A stretch of 6,731 nt of DNA, taken from assembly GCA_035652755.1 (NCBI GenBank), contig DASRDE010000365.1, forward strand, positions 1-6,731, written 5' to 3'. Positions 1-5,590 of the stretch are shown here, in pieces. This stretch comes from DASRDE01 sp035652755 (GTDB taxonomy: Bacteria > Vulcanimicrobiota > Vulcanimicrobiia > Vulcanimicrobiales > Vulcanimicrobiaceae). The notes beneath the pieces were generated by a model, which made no database searches, was not told the origin of the DNA, and saw only the letters and a list, made by a program, of their open reading frames with translations. Within the stretch, counting starts at the first letter, position 1. The number at the start of each line of letters is the position of its first letter. Position numbers and translations under genes: made by a program.

Positions 1-127
1 CATGGGACGGAAGCCCCAAAGCTGCACTGGCCATCGTTATGTAAGGTCCGCGAAGGGATCGCAGCGCTCGGCCTGCGACTTGGTCGCCGGCTTCAACCAC
101 CAAGGAAGCATGCCCGGGGCCTTTTTT
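1..127 (+). other. Structured non-coding block ending in a T6 run
   Basis: No convincing gene lies in bases 1-381; the left third of that gap is rich in potential RNA structure. Seen directly: GGTCC (45-49) can pair with GGATC (56-60) over loop GCGAAG; TCGCAG (59-64) with CTGCGA (73-78); CTTGGT (79-84) with ACCAAG (99-104); GCTTC (90-94) with GAAGC (105-109); and GCCCC (13-17) with GGGGC (116-120), just before T6 at 122-127. Several of these overlap and so are alternatives. A long-range closing helix followed by a U-tract would fit the 3' part of a small RNA or a leader, but no family was recognised and GC-rich DNA gives many chance helices. The 5' end may lie left of the window. Strand is taken from the T-run. 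Confidence 0.2.
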
Positions 128-231
128 ATGCTGCATTTTTGTTGCACCCCGTTGGAGCCCTCCAGGTGTGTAAAGAGCGGCTGAGACCCTGAACGCCCGT
201 CCTGTTCGTTCTTGCTGACACTTGAGGGACC

Positions 232-267
232 ACCGGGACATCGAACGGTTCGCATTCGAGTCCCGGT
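232..267. repeat. Nested inverted repeat (8-bp outer stem)
   Basis: ACCGGGAC (232-239) is the exact reverse complement of GTCCCGGT (260-267), enclosing 20 bases. Inside these, TCGAA (241-245) matches TTCGA (255-259), and CGAAC (242-246) matches GTTCG (248-252) around a single G. No T-run follows, so it is not a standard terminator. It could be a protein-binding palindrome, a recombination-site arm or a cruciform; the overlap with a tRNA-like 3' end is described separately. Confidence 0.5.
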
Positions 268-274
268 CATCCCA
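255..274 (+). other. tRNA 3'-end-like fragment, possible att remnant
   Basis: Positions 255-274 read TTCGAGT then CCCGG then TCATCCC and A, the order T-loop, T-stem 3' strand, acceptor 3' strand, discriminator base. The following bases are CAA rather than CCA. No matching D-arm, anticodon arm or GGGATGA acceptor start is found upstream, so this is not a whole tRNA gene. Integrating elements that enter tRNA 3' ends leave such displaced fragments at their far boundary, so it may be an old attachment site whose element lay to the left. No integrase is visible, and a chance match to a short motif is quite possible. Confidence 0.25.
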
Positions 275-381
275 CAACTGTACCGCGTAAAATCGAGATT
301 TCGAGCGTCCCTACGATCGTTCTCACGCTTGCAAAGCGACGTCTCGGTCCCGACGGTCTAAAGCCGTGCGAGGAAACGAAC

Positions 382-468
382 ATGAAACGAACGCCGCTCG
401 TTATTTCAACCGTGGCGGTGGTGTTGGTGTTGCTGCTTGGCGCGGGTGACCCAGGGCGCGCCCTCTAG
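382..468 (+). CDS. Putative 28-aa hydrophobic small protein
   Basis: A short frame begins with ATG six bases after AGGAA (371-375) and encodes a lysine/arginine start (MKRT), a run of about 17 hydrophobic residues rich in Val and Leu, then a short GDPGRAL tail before TAG. This is the shape of either a single-helix membrane peptide or a bare signal peptide. The good ribosome site and the clear n-region/h-region pattern favour translation. The lipoprotein gene starts 36 bases downstream in the same frame, so it may be a leader or co-transcribed peptide. It could also be the signal-peptide stub of a gene cut short by the TAG. No family recognised. Confidence 0.4.
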   Translation: MKRTPLVISTVAVVLVLLLGAGDPGRAL

Positions 469-493
469 GCTTTGGATTGCTCCCAGGCGCAGA

Positions 494-498
494 AAGGA
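494..498 (+). promoter_or_regulatory. RBS that fixes the lipoprotein start
   Basis: AAGGA at 494-498 stands six bases before ATG at 505. It selects that ATG over the in-frame TTG at 472, which would put eleven polar residues ahead of the signal peptide. A second ATG four codons further in has less suitable spacing. Confidence 0.6.
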
Positions 499-504
499 AC
501 TAGA

Positions 505-987
505 ATGTCCATCTCAATGATCCGCGCCGCAGCACTTACGTTCGCCGCGGCAACTGCACTGCAAAGCTGTGCCCGCACGGAGGCTCCGGCTACATTCGGC
601 GTCCCGCCGAGGGCAGCGCTCCGAACAATGCCGGCCGCAACATCTTTCAGTCTGTCCGGCGAAGACCTTGATGGGCGTATCAGTCCCTATGTGAATTGCG
701 TGGGTGGCTTTTACTATAAGGGACGCGCAACCGGGCCGCACCCGGGCACATTTGAAGCAATGGTCCGAAATAACACGGGGTACCTCCAGGTGGTTTTCGT
801 GATCGCTTCGGGACTGCTCACGATAAGAGGCCAGGCGTACGGTAAGGCATTTGGTTGCCTGGGCCAAATACCGTATTCGGCGACGTTTATCAAGGGCGGA
901 AAGACGGTTGGCTCAACATCGGGGGTCGCACGCGCTACTCCCGACTTCATGAATCACTACTTCTCGATCGTTTTCGAGAGCGGTTAG
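505..987 (+). CDS. Secreted lipoprotein of unknown function
   Basis: The product is about 160 aa. Residues 1-21 form a signal peptide: Arg7, then an Ala-rich core, ending in a lipobox-like LQSC with Cys22 as the likely lipidated residue, so it should be attached to the outside of a membrane. A low-complexity linker (about 23-47) leads to a domain (about 48-160) rich in Gly, Ser, Thr and aromatic residues in alternating patterns, as in beta-sandwich folds. The stretch GRATGPHPGTFEA (73-85) resembles a motif I recall from small secreted proteins with a 'GPYPGTF' core; this is memory, not a search. Cys65 and Cys118 could form a disulphide. It follows the 28-aa peptide by 36 bp and is probably read from a shared upstream promoter. 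No enzymatic motif is seen. Ends at TAG. Confidence 0.75.
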   Translation: MSISMIRAAALTFAAATALQSCARTEAPATFGVPPRAALRTMPAATSFSLSGEDLDGRISPYVNCVGGFYYKGRATGPHPGTFEAMVRNNTGYLQVVFVIASGLLTIRGQAYGKAFGCLGQIPYSATFIKGGKTVGSTSGVARATPDFMNHYFSIVFESG

Positions 988-1023
988 GCGCGTCCGCTCA
1001 CAACGGGCCGGCCATTGCAGCGA

Positions 1024-1170
1024 ATGCGCAGGGCCGAGCAGCCGGGCGCGGCAAGAGCCGAGCTAGAGTCGGAGTACAACGGCGAAAAACGGTTGCAGGG
1101 TTGCGGCAATATTCAGGAGTGGATTACAAAGGAATTCAAGGCCAAGGTGAACGTGAACAGAAAGCCCTGA
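1024..1170 (+). CDS. Doubtful 48-aa frame after the lipoprotein gene
   Basis: ATG at 1024 opens a 48-codon frame with about three quarters G or C at third positions, and a balanced, partly amphipathic product (for example EYNGEKRLQGCGNIQEW followed by a Lys/Val-rich end). That composition looks more protein-like than the Arg-rich alternative frame across the same bases. Against it, no Shine-Dalgarno sequence precedes the ATG, and the product matches no family I know. The frame is open right back to the TAG that ends the lipoprotein gene, so it may instead be a former C-terminal extension, a gene remnant, or plain intergenic DNA. Confidence 0.3.
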   Translation: MRRAEQPGAARAELESEYNGEKRLQGCGNIQEWITKEFKAKVNVNRKP

Positions 1171-1184
1171 AGCGCCGCATTCGC

Positions 1185-1190
1185 AGGAGG
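1185..1190 (+). promoter_or_regulatory. Consensus ribosome binding site AGGAGG
   Basis: A perfect AGGAGG stands seven bases before ATG 1198, the strongest ribosome site in the window. It predicts efficient translation of the 70-aa protein and, through coupling, of the membrane protein behind it. Confidence 0.8.
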
Positions 1191-1197
1191 TGCCGCC

Positions 1198-1410
1198 ATG
1201 GCTCATGACGTGACGTTTATCTTGCCTGAGCGCCCCCTCGGGAACTCGGACATCGACGTGCAGGTTAAACGCGACGGCGTGATGTTCGGCACGCTGAAGA
1301 TCAGCAAGGGCGCCGTGGTATGGCTTCCCGCGAACGGAAAGTTCGAGCGTCTTCTGACGTGGGACAAGTTGGACCAGTTGGCCGAGCAATACGGTACCGC
1401 CGTACGATGA
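1198..1410 (+). CDS. Conserved small protein, 70 aa, unknown function
   Basis: A 70-aa soluble protein with no signal peptide or membrane helix. The middle reads GTLKISKGAVVWLP (about 31-44), followed by a Leu-Thr-Trp segment and a helical end (about 54-66). I recall similar short proteins with the order 'G-T-L-x-(I/V)-S-x-G-x-V-x-W-x-P ... W-x-x-(F/L)-x-x-L' across many bacteria, without an assigned function; this is recognition of a pattern, not a database hit. It probably folds as a small mostly beta domain with one C-terminal helix. The start is fixed by the consensus ribosome site. Its TGA overlaps the ATG of the next gene (ATGA), so the two are made together. Confidence 0.8.
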   Translation: MAHDVTFILPERPLGNSDIDVQVKRDGVMFGTLKISKGAVVWLPANGKFERLLTWDKLDQLAEQYGTAVR

Positions 1411-1952
1411 ACCCGAGCAAGGATTCAGACGCCGATGCGTCCGCACGCGAATATCCTGAGCATTTGGCGGAAGCCGCGCAAGCGATCGACGAACTGCGGG
1501 CGCAACGCGTTCAACGGTTGCCCCCGTCCGAGCGCGCGGTTCAGCGGATTCTTGATGCAATCGCACGTCCCGCGTTCATCGTGGGCCTCGCATTCTGTAT
1601 CGCCCTGTGGCTGGCGACAAATGCAGTGATGCGGGCGGTGGGCCGTCCGTTCGACGATTCTGCATACAGCTTACTCAATCTAATTGCCACGCTGGTCAGC
1701 CTGATCTTGGTTCTAGCGGTACTCAGCGGTCAGCGAACGACGAATGTCTTGGAGCAAGAACGCGCGCGTCTGATGCTTCAGTTGATGCTCATCCACGATC
1801 GCAAGGTGACGCAAACGCTGAACGCCGTCGAGGATCTGCGTCGCGTAAATCCGCGCGCGGCCGATCCCGAGCTCGGCGAGTTGCACGAAGAAACCGATCT
1901 CCACGCCGCCGCGCGCGCATTGCAAGAAGCGGAATCGCAAGAAGGCGATTAA
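1407..1952 (+). CDS. DUF1003-like two-helix inner-membrane protein
   Basis: The product is 181 aa. A charged N-terminal region (1-50) precedes membrane helix 1 (about 55-75) and helix 2 (about 86-107). Between them PFDDSAYSLLNL (81-92) matches the 'FDPYPFxLLNL' signature of DUF1003 membrane proteins. After helix 2, SGQR (107-110) sits where that family has 'SQNRQ', and a long helical, possibly coiled, tail with the family's D/H-rich end follows (111-181). Function is unknown for the family. Start: ATG 1407 overlaps the preceding TGA, with no separate ribosome site, so translation is coupled; an in-frame ATG at 1320 would lie inside the 70-aa gene and is less likely. The divergence of the signature makes this a distant member. 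Confidence 0.8.
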   Translation: MNPSKDSDADASAREYPEHLAEAAQAIDELRAQRVQRLPPSERAVQRILDAIARPAFIVGLAFCIALWLATNAVMRAVGRPFDDSAYSLLNLIATLVSLILVLAVLSGQRTTNVLEQERARLMLQLMLIHDRKVTQTLNAVEDLRRVNPRAADPELGELHEETDLHAAARALQEAESQEGD

Positions 1953-1963
1953 AAACCGCCTCA

Positions 1964-1969
1964 TATAAT
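1964..1969 (+). promoter_or_regulatory. Candidate -10 box TATAAT
   Basis: A perfect TATAAT lies 12 bases past the stop of the DUF1003-like gene, in otherwise GC-rich DNA. No good -35 hexamer is seen 16-18 bases upstream, so any promoter would be weak, activator-dependent or use another sigma factor. Transcription would start near 1976 and give a leader of about 115 bases for the gene at 2091. Confidence 0.35.
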
Positions 1970-1974
1970 GCGCA

Positions 1975-2002
1975 TGCGGCCTAAGTTCCAAATCAGGCCG
2001 CA
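1975..2002 (+). other. Perfect 8-bp stem-loop
   Basis: TGCGGCCT (1975-1982) is the exact reverse complement of AGGCCGCA (1995-2002), with a 12-base loop. There is no T-run after it, so an intrinsic terminator for the upstream gene is doubtful. It starts where the transcript from the TATAAT box would begin, so it may cap the 5' end of that RNA or be an operator over the start site. Confidence 0.45.
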
Positions 2003-2090
2003 AGCGCGAAGCTCGGCGCGCGGACTCGGCCATCGGCGCGTCGACTGATCGGGACAAGGTGAGGGCCGGTCCGCATGCAAAACAGCGGCC

Positions 2091-2615
2091 ATGAACTGGG
2101 AAGCCGTAAGCGCCGTCAGCTCGGCCTTCACCGGCCTCGTTATTGTTATTACGGCCGTCGTCGGAATATATCAGCTCAGGCAGTTGGGAGCTCAGCGACG
2201 TGATGCCGCTGCAGTAGAAGTCATGCGTTCCCTGCAAGACGCCGATTTCGTGCGTTCGTTCGACCTTATCATGCGGCTTGATCCCGGCGCCTCCGAGGCC
2301 GATCTACACAGGCTCGGACGCGAATACGAAATAGCGGCGCAAATCCTTGCACTGCGGTTTGAAATGCTGGGCGTCCTCGTGTTTCGCGGCGCAGTCGCGT
2401 TCGATGTAACGGAGGATCTTTGCGGCGGAGGCGTTCTGTCGGTGTGGCTGCGCCTCAACGCCTTAGCCTTTGAGCGGCGCCGCACGCAGGATTACCCCAT
2501 GTATTTGGAATGGTTCCAATGGCTGGCGGAGCAGTTCGAGAGGCGCAATCGCTTGCATCAAACGCCCGCGCACGAACGACATAGCTCGTGGAAACCTAAC
2601 GCTTCGCCGCAGTAA
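2091..2615 (+). CDS. Membrane-anchored protein of unknown function
   Basis: The product is 174 aa. One membrane helix near the N-terminus (about 8-28) is followed by an Arg/Gln-rich stretch starting YQLRQLGAQRR, then a soluble, largely helical domain with several conserved-looking aromatic residues (about 40-155) and a polar tail. The layout (short N-terminus, helix, 'IYQLRQL', helical domain) recalls DUF4760-type bacterial proteins of about 150-180 aa, which have no known role; I hold that link loosely. The ribosome site is weak: GTGAGGG lies about 27 bases before the ATG and only GCGG is nearby. Likely read from the TATAAT box at 1964. It ends 50 bases short of the convergent cyclase-STAND gene. 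Confidence 0.7.
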   Translation: MNWEAVSAVSSAFTGLVIVITAVVGIYQLRQLGAQRRDAAAVEVMRSLQDADFVRSFDLIMRLDPGASEADLHRLGREYEIAAQILALRFEMLGVLVFRGAVAFDVTEDLCGGGVLSVWLRLNALAFERRRTQDYPMYLEWFQWLAEQFERRNRLHQTPAHERHSSWKPNASPQ

Positions 2616-2665
2616 TGCAGCCACGAAATCCGATGGCGACGTACGGTCGACGTTTCTTTGGCTGG
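2616..2665. other. Convergent intergenic gap without clear terminator
   Basis: Fifty bases separate two convergent stop codons. The only structure is a 4-bp ACGT stem (2638-2652) followed by TTCTTT, too short to be a confident terminator. The two transcripts may therefore overlap at their 3' ends. Confidence 0.3.
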
Positions 2666-5521
2666 TCAACCCAATTTCGCGGAGGCAAGCTCGTCGATGG
2701 CGCCGCGAATCTCTTCGACTTCGGCGTGGTCGAAACCGAACGATTTCTCCATGATGGCCAATGCGCGCTCGTAGAGCGCGATCGCATCGGTGATTCGGCC
2801 TTGCTTCTTGCGTAGGGCCGCCATACCCAGTACGATCTGGGCGACGAAGGTGTGATCTGATCCCAACGCGTGCTCTCGAATTTCGAGCGCGCGATCGAGC
2901 AGGTGCGCTGCTTCGTCGTGACGGCCTTGCCGCACGTACAGGTTGCCAAGGCCGGACAAGCTCTCTGCTACTCCAGGGTGATCGATGCCGAGTGCACGCT
3001 CGCGAATAGCGAGCGCGCGTTCAAAGAGCGGCTCCGCTTCGGAGTAACGGCCCATATGCGCGTAAGCATCAGCCAGGCTATTGAGCCCAAATGCAAGATC
3101 GGGATGATCGGGTCCCAGAGCCCGTTCGCGGATGTCGGCTGCTCGCTCGTTGAGCGAAATCGCCTCTGGAAAGCGGCCCAAAGCCGCATAAACGTCCGAA
3201 AGGTTATTGAGCATACCCGCCACGTCCGGGTGGTCGGGCCCCAGAGTGCGCTCCCAAATTGGAAGCGCGCGTTCGTATAACGACAGCGCCTCGGTGCGTC
3301 TGCCCTGGTCGTTGTGGAGGTTCGCGAGGTTGATGAGGATTCGAGCTACATCGGGATGATCCGGCCCGAGTTCCCGTTCCCGGATTGCGGCCGCGCGCTC
3401 GAACAATGCTTGCGCTTCGGGGAAGCGCCCCAGGCTGACGTAGATGATCGCGAGCGTGTTGGCACTTTTTGAAACGAGTGGGTGGTCTGCTCCAAGCGTA
3501 CGCTCGCGAATCGTCAGTGCGCGCTCGTTGAGTTCCTTTGCATCTGCGTACCGGCCCTGATACCAGTGGACGACAGCCAGGTCGTTGAGGCTGTGCGCTA
3601 CATGAAGGTGATCGGGGCCAAGCGCGCGTTCCGCGACCGTAAGTGCGCGCTCGTGCAAGGTTTGCGCCTCGGCGTACCGGCCGCGTTCCCACAGATATTG
3701 TCCGGCTCGGTTCAGGAGCCGCCCGGCGGCCTCAGGCTGCACGTCAATCGACGTAACCCATGCGGAAATCGATGCGACGTGCGAGACGAGCCGCTCGCAC
3801 TGCGTCCAATTCACAAAGGAACCGTCGGGAAACGCTGCGTCCAGCGCACAGACGGCGCGGTCGACGTATGTCCGGCGTTCCACCTCCGGAACCGCTTCCC
3901 ACGCGACCTCTTGCACAAGGCGGTGCACGCTGAAGGTACGCGACTCGGCATCCGACCTTATGAGCGAGTAGCGCATCAACGGGCGCAAGACTTCGGCTAT
4001 CGCCAGGTCGTCCGGATCTGCGAGCGCCTCGGCGATGCTCTCTCCCAGAGCGTGGGCGCCGTCGAGAAAGAGTTCGTACGGGATCGCGTCGGGAGCGAGC
4101 AACGCAGTGATGCGCAGCACGTCGCCCGCAGCCTGCGAGCCACGCTGCACGGCATCGAAGTTCGCGGCCCAGGTGACCGCAACCGTGTCGTGCGCGACGA
4201 GCCCGACGGCGTTTTCCAAGAGCGCGACCCGTCTTTTGCGAAACGCCGTCAGATAGGCAGCAAAGGTTGCGTTCGTCTCGGCAATATATGCCGCGGCCTG
4301 TTCCAAAGCCAGAGGAAGATTCCCAAGTTCGGCTGCGAGCTCGGTGGCGGCAGCGCGGTCGTTCGCGATATCGGATCGTCCGGTTCTTGCGAGCAAAAGC
4401 TGCACGGCATCTTCAGCGTCCAGGTCGCGAACCTCGAACGCGCGCGGAATCCCCAACTCCGCAAAAACGGACTCACGCGATGTAATTAAGACGTCGCCTT
4501 TGCCGTGTTCCGGTACAAATCGCTGAAGGCCGGCGCGGTCCTCGACGTTGTCAAAAATAAGGAGCCAGCCATCGTTTTTCTTTAGCCAAGCCAGCGCAGC
4601 CTTAACGGCGTTCTCGTGGTCGTTCGATTCGGCGGCGGAGAGCCGTAGCGTTCTTGCGATCTCGACGAACCCGGCGGTCAGTCCACCGATCGTCTCGGCG
4701 TTGATCCAAAAGACCCCGCTTGGGTAGTCGGCTCGATGGCGTACAGAGTATTCGATGGCGGTCTGCGTTTTGCCGACGCCGCCCAAGCCGCTCAGCGCCG
4801 CAAGATGCCTCTCCACGAGCTGTACTCGAAGGCGCGCCAGCAGATCGTCGCGGCCTGTGAAATAGCGCGTGTGCATCGCATCCGGGACCAGCCAAGGTTG
4901 CAGCGCCGCGTGTGAGCGCAGTTCCGGAAAGTCGCGCCGCAAATCTGGAGCGGCGAGTTGATGTACGTGCTCGTGTTCTTCGATATCTTTGAGTGCGTGG
5001 TTACCGAGGTCGATTACCCTCACGTCCGGCAGTGGATTTTCCCGCAGAAGCTCGGCGGACAGGCTCGACAGCAGGATCTGCTCGCCGTGAGCCAGCGCAA
5101 GCAGCCGCGCAACGCGACTGAGCGCCGGTCCGAAGTAGTCGCCGTCGCGTTCGTCTGCCGTACCCGTGTTGATCGCCATGCGTACACGTAGGCCGTCGAC
5201 CGGCGAGAAGTCCGCAGCAGCGAGCGCGCGTTGCGCGTTAATCGCAGCAATGACCGCAGATTCGGGTCTTGCGAACGCCGCACAGAAAGCGTCGCCGACC
5301 GTTTTGAAGACGTAACCGCCGGCGCTTTCGATGGATCCGCGCATGAGACGGTCGTGTAAACGCACGGCTTCCTGCATTGCAGCGCGATCGCTAGCCCAAC
5401 GTTGCGTGCTGCCTTCGATATCGGAGAACAGGAACGTAACGGTCCCGCTGGGGAGTTCCGCGCGGCGATCTACCACCCGTTCGGGGTTTCCCCTCATGCT
5501 GTGGAAATTCGCCCGGCGCAA
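2666..5521 (-). CDS. Class III nucleotide cyclase-STAND ATPase-TPR protein
   Basis: A 951-aa cytoplasmic signalling protein. Residues about 24-190 form a class III cyclase domain: FSDIEGST gives metal ligand Asp34, FKTVGDAF gives Lys73 (substrate pocket) and Asp77 (second metal), and GDYFGPALSRVAR gives Asp128 (base recognition), Ser135 where the family has a catalytic Asn, and Arg139. Residues about 218-540 are an NB-ARC/STAND ATPase: FTGR entry, P-loop GLGGVGKT (245-252), Walker B LLIFDN (320-325), sensor-like ITSR (346-349), LGNLPLALE (399-407), and VHRLVQ (532-537) at the MHD position. Residues 601-936 are eight TPRs of the kinesin-light-chain kind. In related proteins TPRs sense a ligand and the STAND module switches; control of the cyclase is inferred. 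Start: TTG at 5521 has AGGGG eight bases upstream; ATG at 5497 is an alternative and keeps every domain. No membrane segment. Confidence 0.95.
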   Translation of the reverse strand: MRRANFHSMRGNPERVVDRRAELPSGTVTFLFSDIEGSTQRWASDRAAMQEAVRLHDRLMRGSIESAGGYVFKTVGDAFCAAFARPESAVIAAINAQRALAAADFSPVDGLRVRMAINTGTADERDGDYFGPALSRVARLLALAHGEQILLSSLSAELLRENPLPDVRVIDLGNHALKDIEEHEHVHQLAAPDLRRDFPELRSHAALQPWLVPDAMHTRYFTGRDDLLARLRVQLVERHLAALSGLGGVGKTQTAIEYSVRHRADYPSGVFWINAETIGGLTAGFVEIARTLRLSAAESNDHENAVKAALAWLKKNDGWLLIFDNVEDRAGLQRFVPEHGKGDVLITSRESVFAELGIPRAFEVRDLDAEDAVQLLLARTGRSDIANDRAAATELAAELGNLPLALEQAAAYIAETNATFAAYLTAFRKRRVALLENAVGLVAHDTVAVTWAANFDAVQRGSQAAGDVLRITALLAPDAIPYELFLDGAHALGESIAEALADPDDLAIAEVLRPLMRYSLIRSDAESRTFSVHRLVQEVAWEAVPEVERRTYVDRAVCALDAAFPDGSFVNWTQCERLVSHVASISAWVTSIDVQPEAAGRLLNRAGQYLWERGRYAEAQTLHERALTVAERALGPDHLHVAHSLNDLAVVHWYQGRYADAKELNERALTIRERTLGADHPLVSKSANTLAIIYVSLGRFPEAQALFERAAAIRERELGPDHPDVARILINLANLHNDQGRRTEALSLYERALPIWERTLGPDHPDVAGMLNNLSDVYAALGRFPEAISLNERAADIRERALGPDHPDLAFGLNSLADAYAHMGRYSEAEPLFERALAIRERALGIDHPGVAESLSGLGNLYVRQGRHDEAAHLLDRALEIREHALGSDHTFVAQIVLGMAALRKKQGRITDAIALYERALAIMEKSFGFDHAEVEEIRGAIDELASAKLG
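2714..3721 (-). repeat. Eight tandem 126-bp TPR-coding units
   Basis: This part of the cyclase-STAND gene encodes residues 601-936, which split into eight units of exactly 42 residues with no insertions: starts at 601, 643, 685, 727, 769, 811, 853 and 895. Each has a Leu-rich helix, then 'GRxxEAxxLxERA', 'IRERxLG' and a closing 'PDHPDVA'-type segment. Units 3-6 are closest to one another; the first and last are most diverged, as usual for capping repeats. Similar DNA units make unequal recombination and copy-number change possible. Confidence 0.9.
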
Positions 5522-5590
5522 CAGGTCAACCCCTGGGATTAACGCGCTCGGGTCAAAGGACAGGCAAACGGTTCATAAGAACCGATAAAG
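5522..5590. promoter_or_regulatory. Divergent intergenic control region
   Basis: This stretch separates the start of the minus-strand cyclase-STAND gene from that of the plus-strand sensor gene, so promoters or operators for one or both should lie here or just inside the genes. GGTCAA occurs twice on the plus strand (5524-5529 and 5551-5556, 27 bases apart), giving two TTGACC copies on the minus strand. One of them might be a -35 box, but no clear -10 follows at 17 bases. A perfect hairpin lies at 5569-5584. Confidence 0.45.
5569..5584 (+). promoter_or_regulatory. Palindrome CGGTTC-ATAA-GAACCG before the sensor start
   Basis: A perfect 6-bp inverted repeat with a four-base spacer ends six bases before ATG 5591. 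It occupies the place where a Shine-Dalgarno sequence would be, and none is recognisable apart from the weak GATAAAG after it. It may be a repressor operator or an RNA hairpin that limits translation initiation. Confidence 0.45.

Noticed and set aside
40..64. Resemblance to the SRP RNA core (AGGTCC... GAAGG... GCAGC)
   Set aside because: The spacing and the GGAA tetraloop with its symmetric internal loop are not preserved; the likeness is superficial.
2..270. Overlapping plus- and minus-strand frames at the left edge
   Set aside because: Compositions are atypical, neither has a ribosome site, and both run through the palindromic non-coding region.
190..274. Complete tRNA gene
   Set aside because: No 5' acceptor strand, D-arm or anticodon arm can be folded upstream of the T-arm-like end.
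472..504. TTG 472 as the lipoprotein start
   Set aside because: It would add eleven polar residues before the signal peptide, while ATG 505 has AAGGA at ideal spacing.
855..1208. Plus-strand frame of 117 codons across the lipoprotein end
   Set aside because: Overlaps the lipoprotein gene in another frame, has no ribosome site, and its end is a run of Arg/Lys typical of out-of-frame GC-rich DNA.
1063..1566. Minus-strand frame of 167 codons
   Set aside because: It overlaps the 70-aa gene and the start of the DUF1003-like gene, both better supported, and its product is Arg-rich with no recognisable motif.
1968..2048. 26-codon frame beginning within the TATAAT box
   Set aside because: No ribosome site and an extremely Arg-rich product; the ATG is part of the -10-like sequence.
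2714..3721. Regular DNA repeats as a possible CRISPR array
   Set aside because: The period is 126 bp with codon-level divergence and continuous coding of TPRs; there are no short identical repeats with unique spacers.
3482..4489. Long plus-strand frame (335 codons) antisense to the cyclase-STAND gene
   Set aside because: It lies wholly inside a gene with unmistakable domains, gives a Cys/Arg-rich product without family features, and long antisense frames are common in GC-rich coding DNA.
2091..5521. Pycsar-type defence pair (cyclase plus membrane effector)
   Set aside because: The membrane protein at 2091 has a single N-terminal helix and no cyclic-nucleotide-binding motif, and the genes are convergent rather than in one operon.
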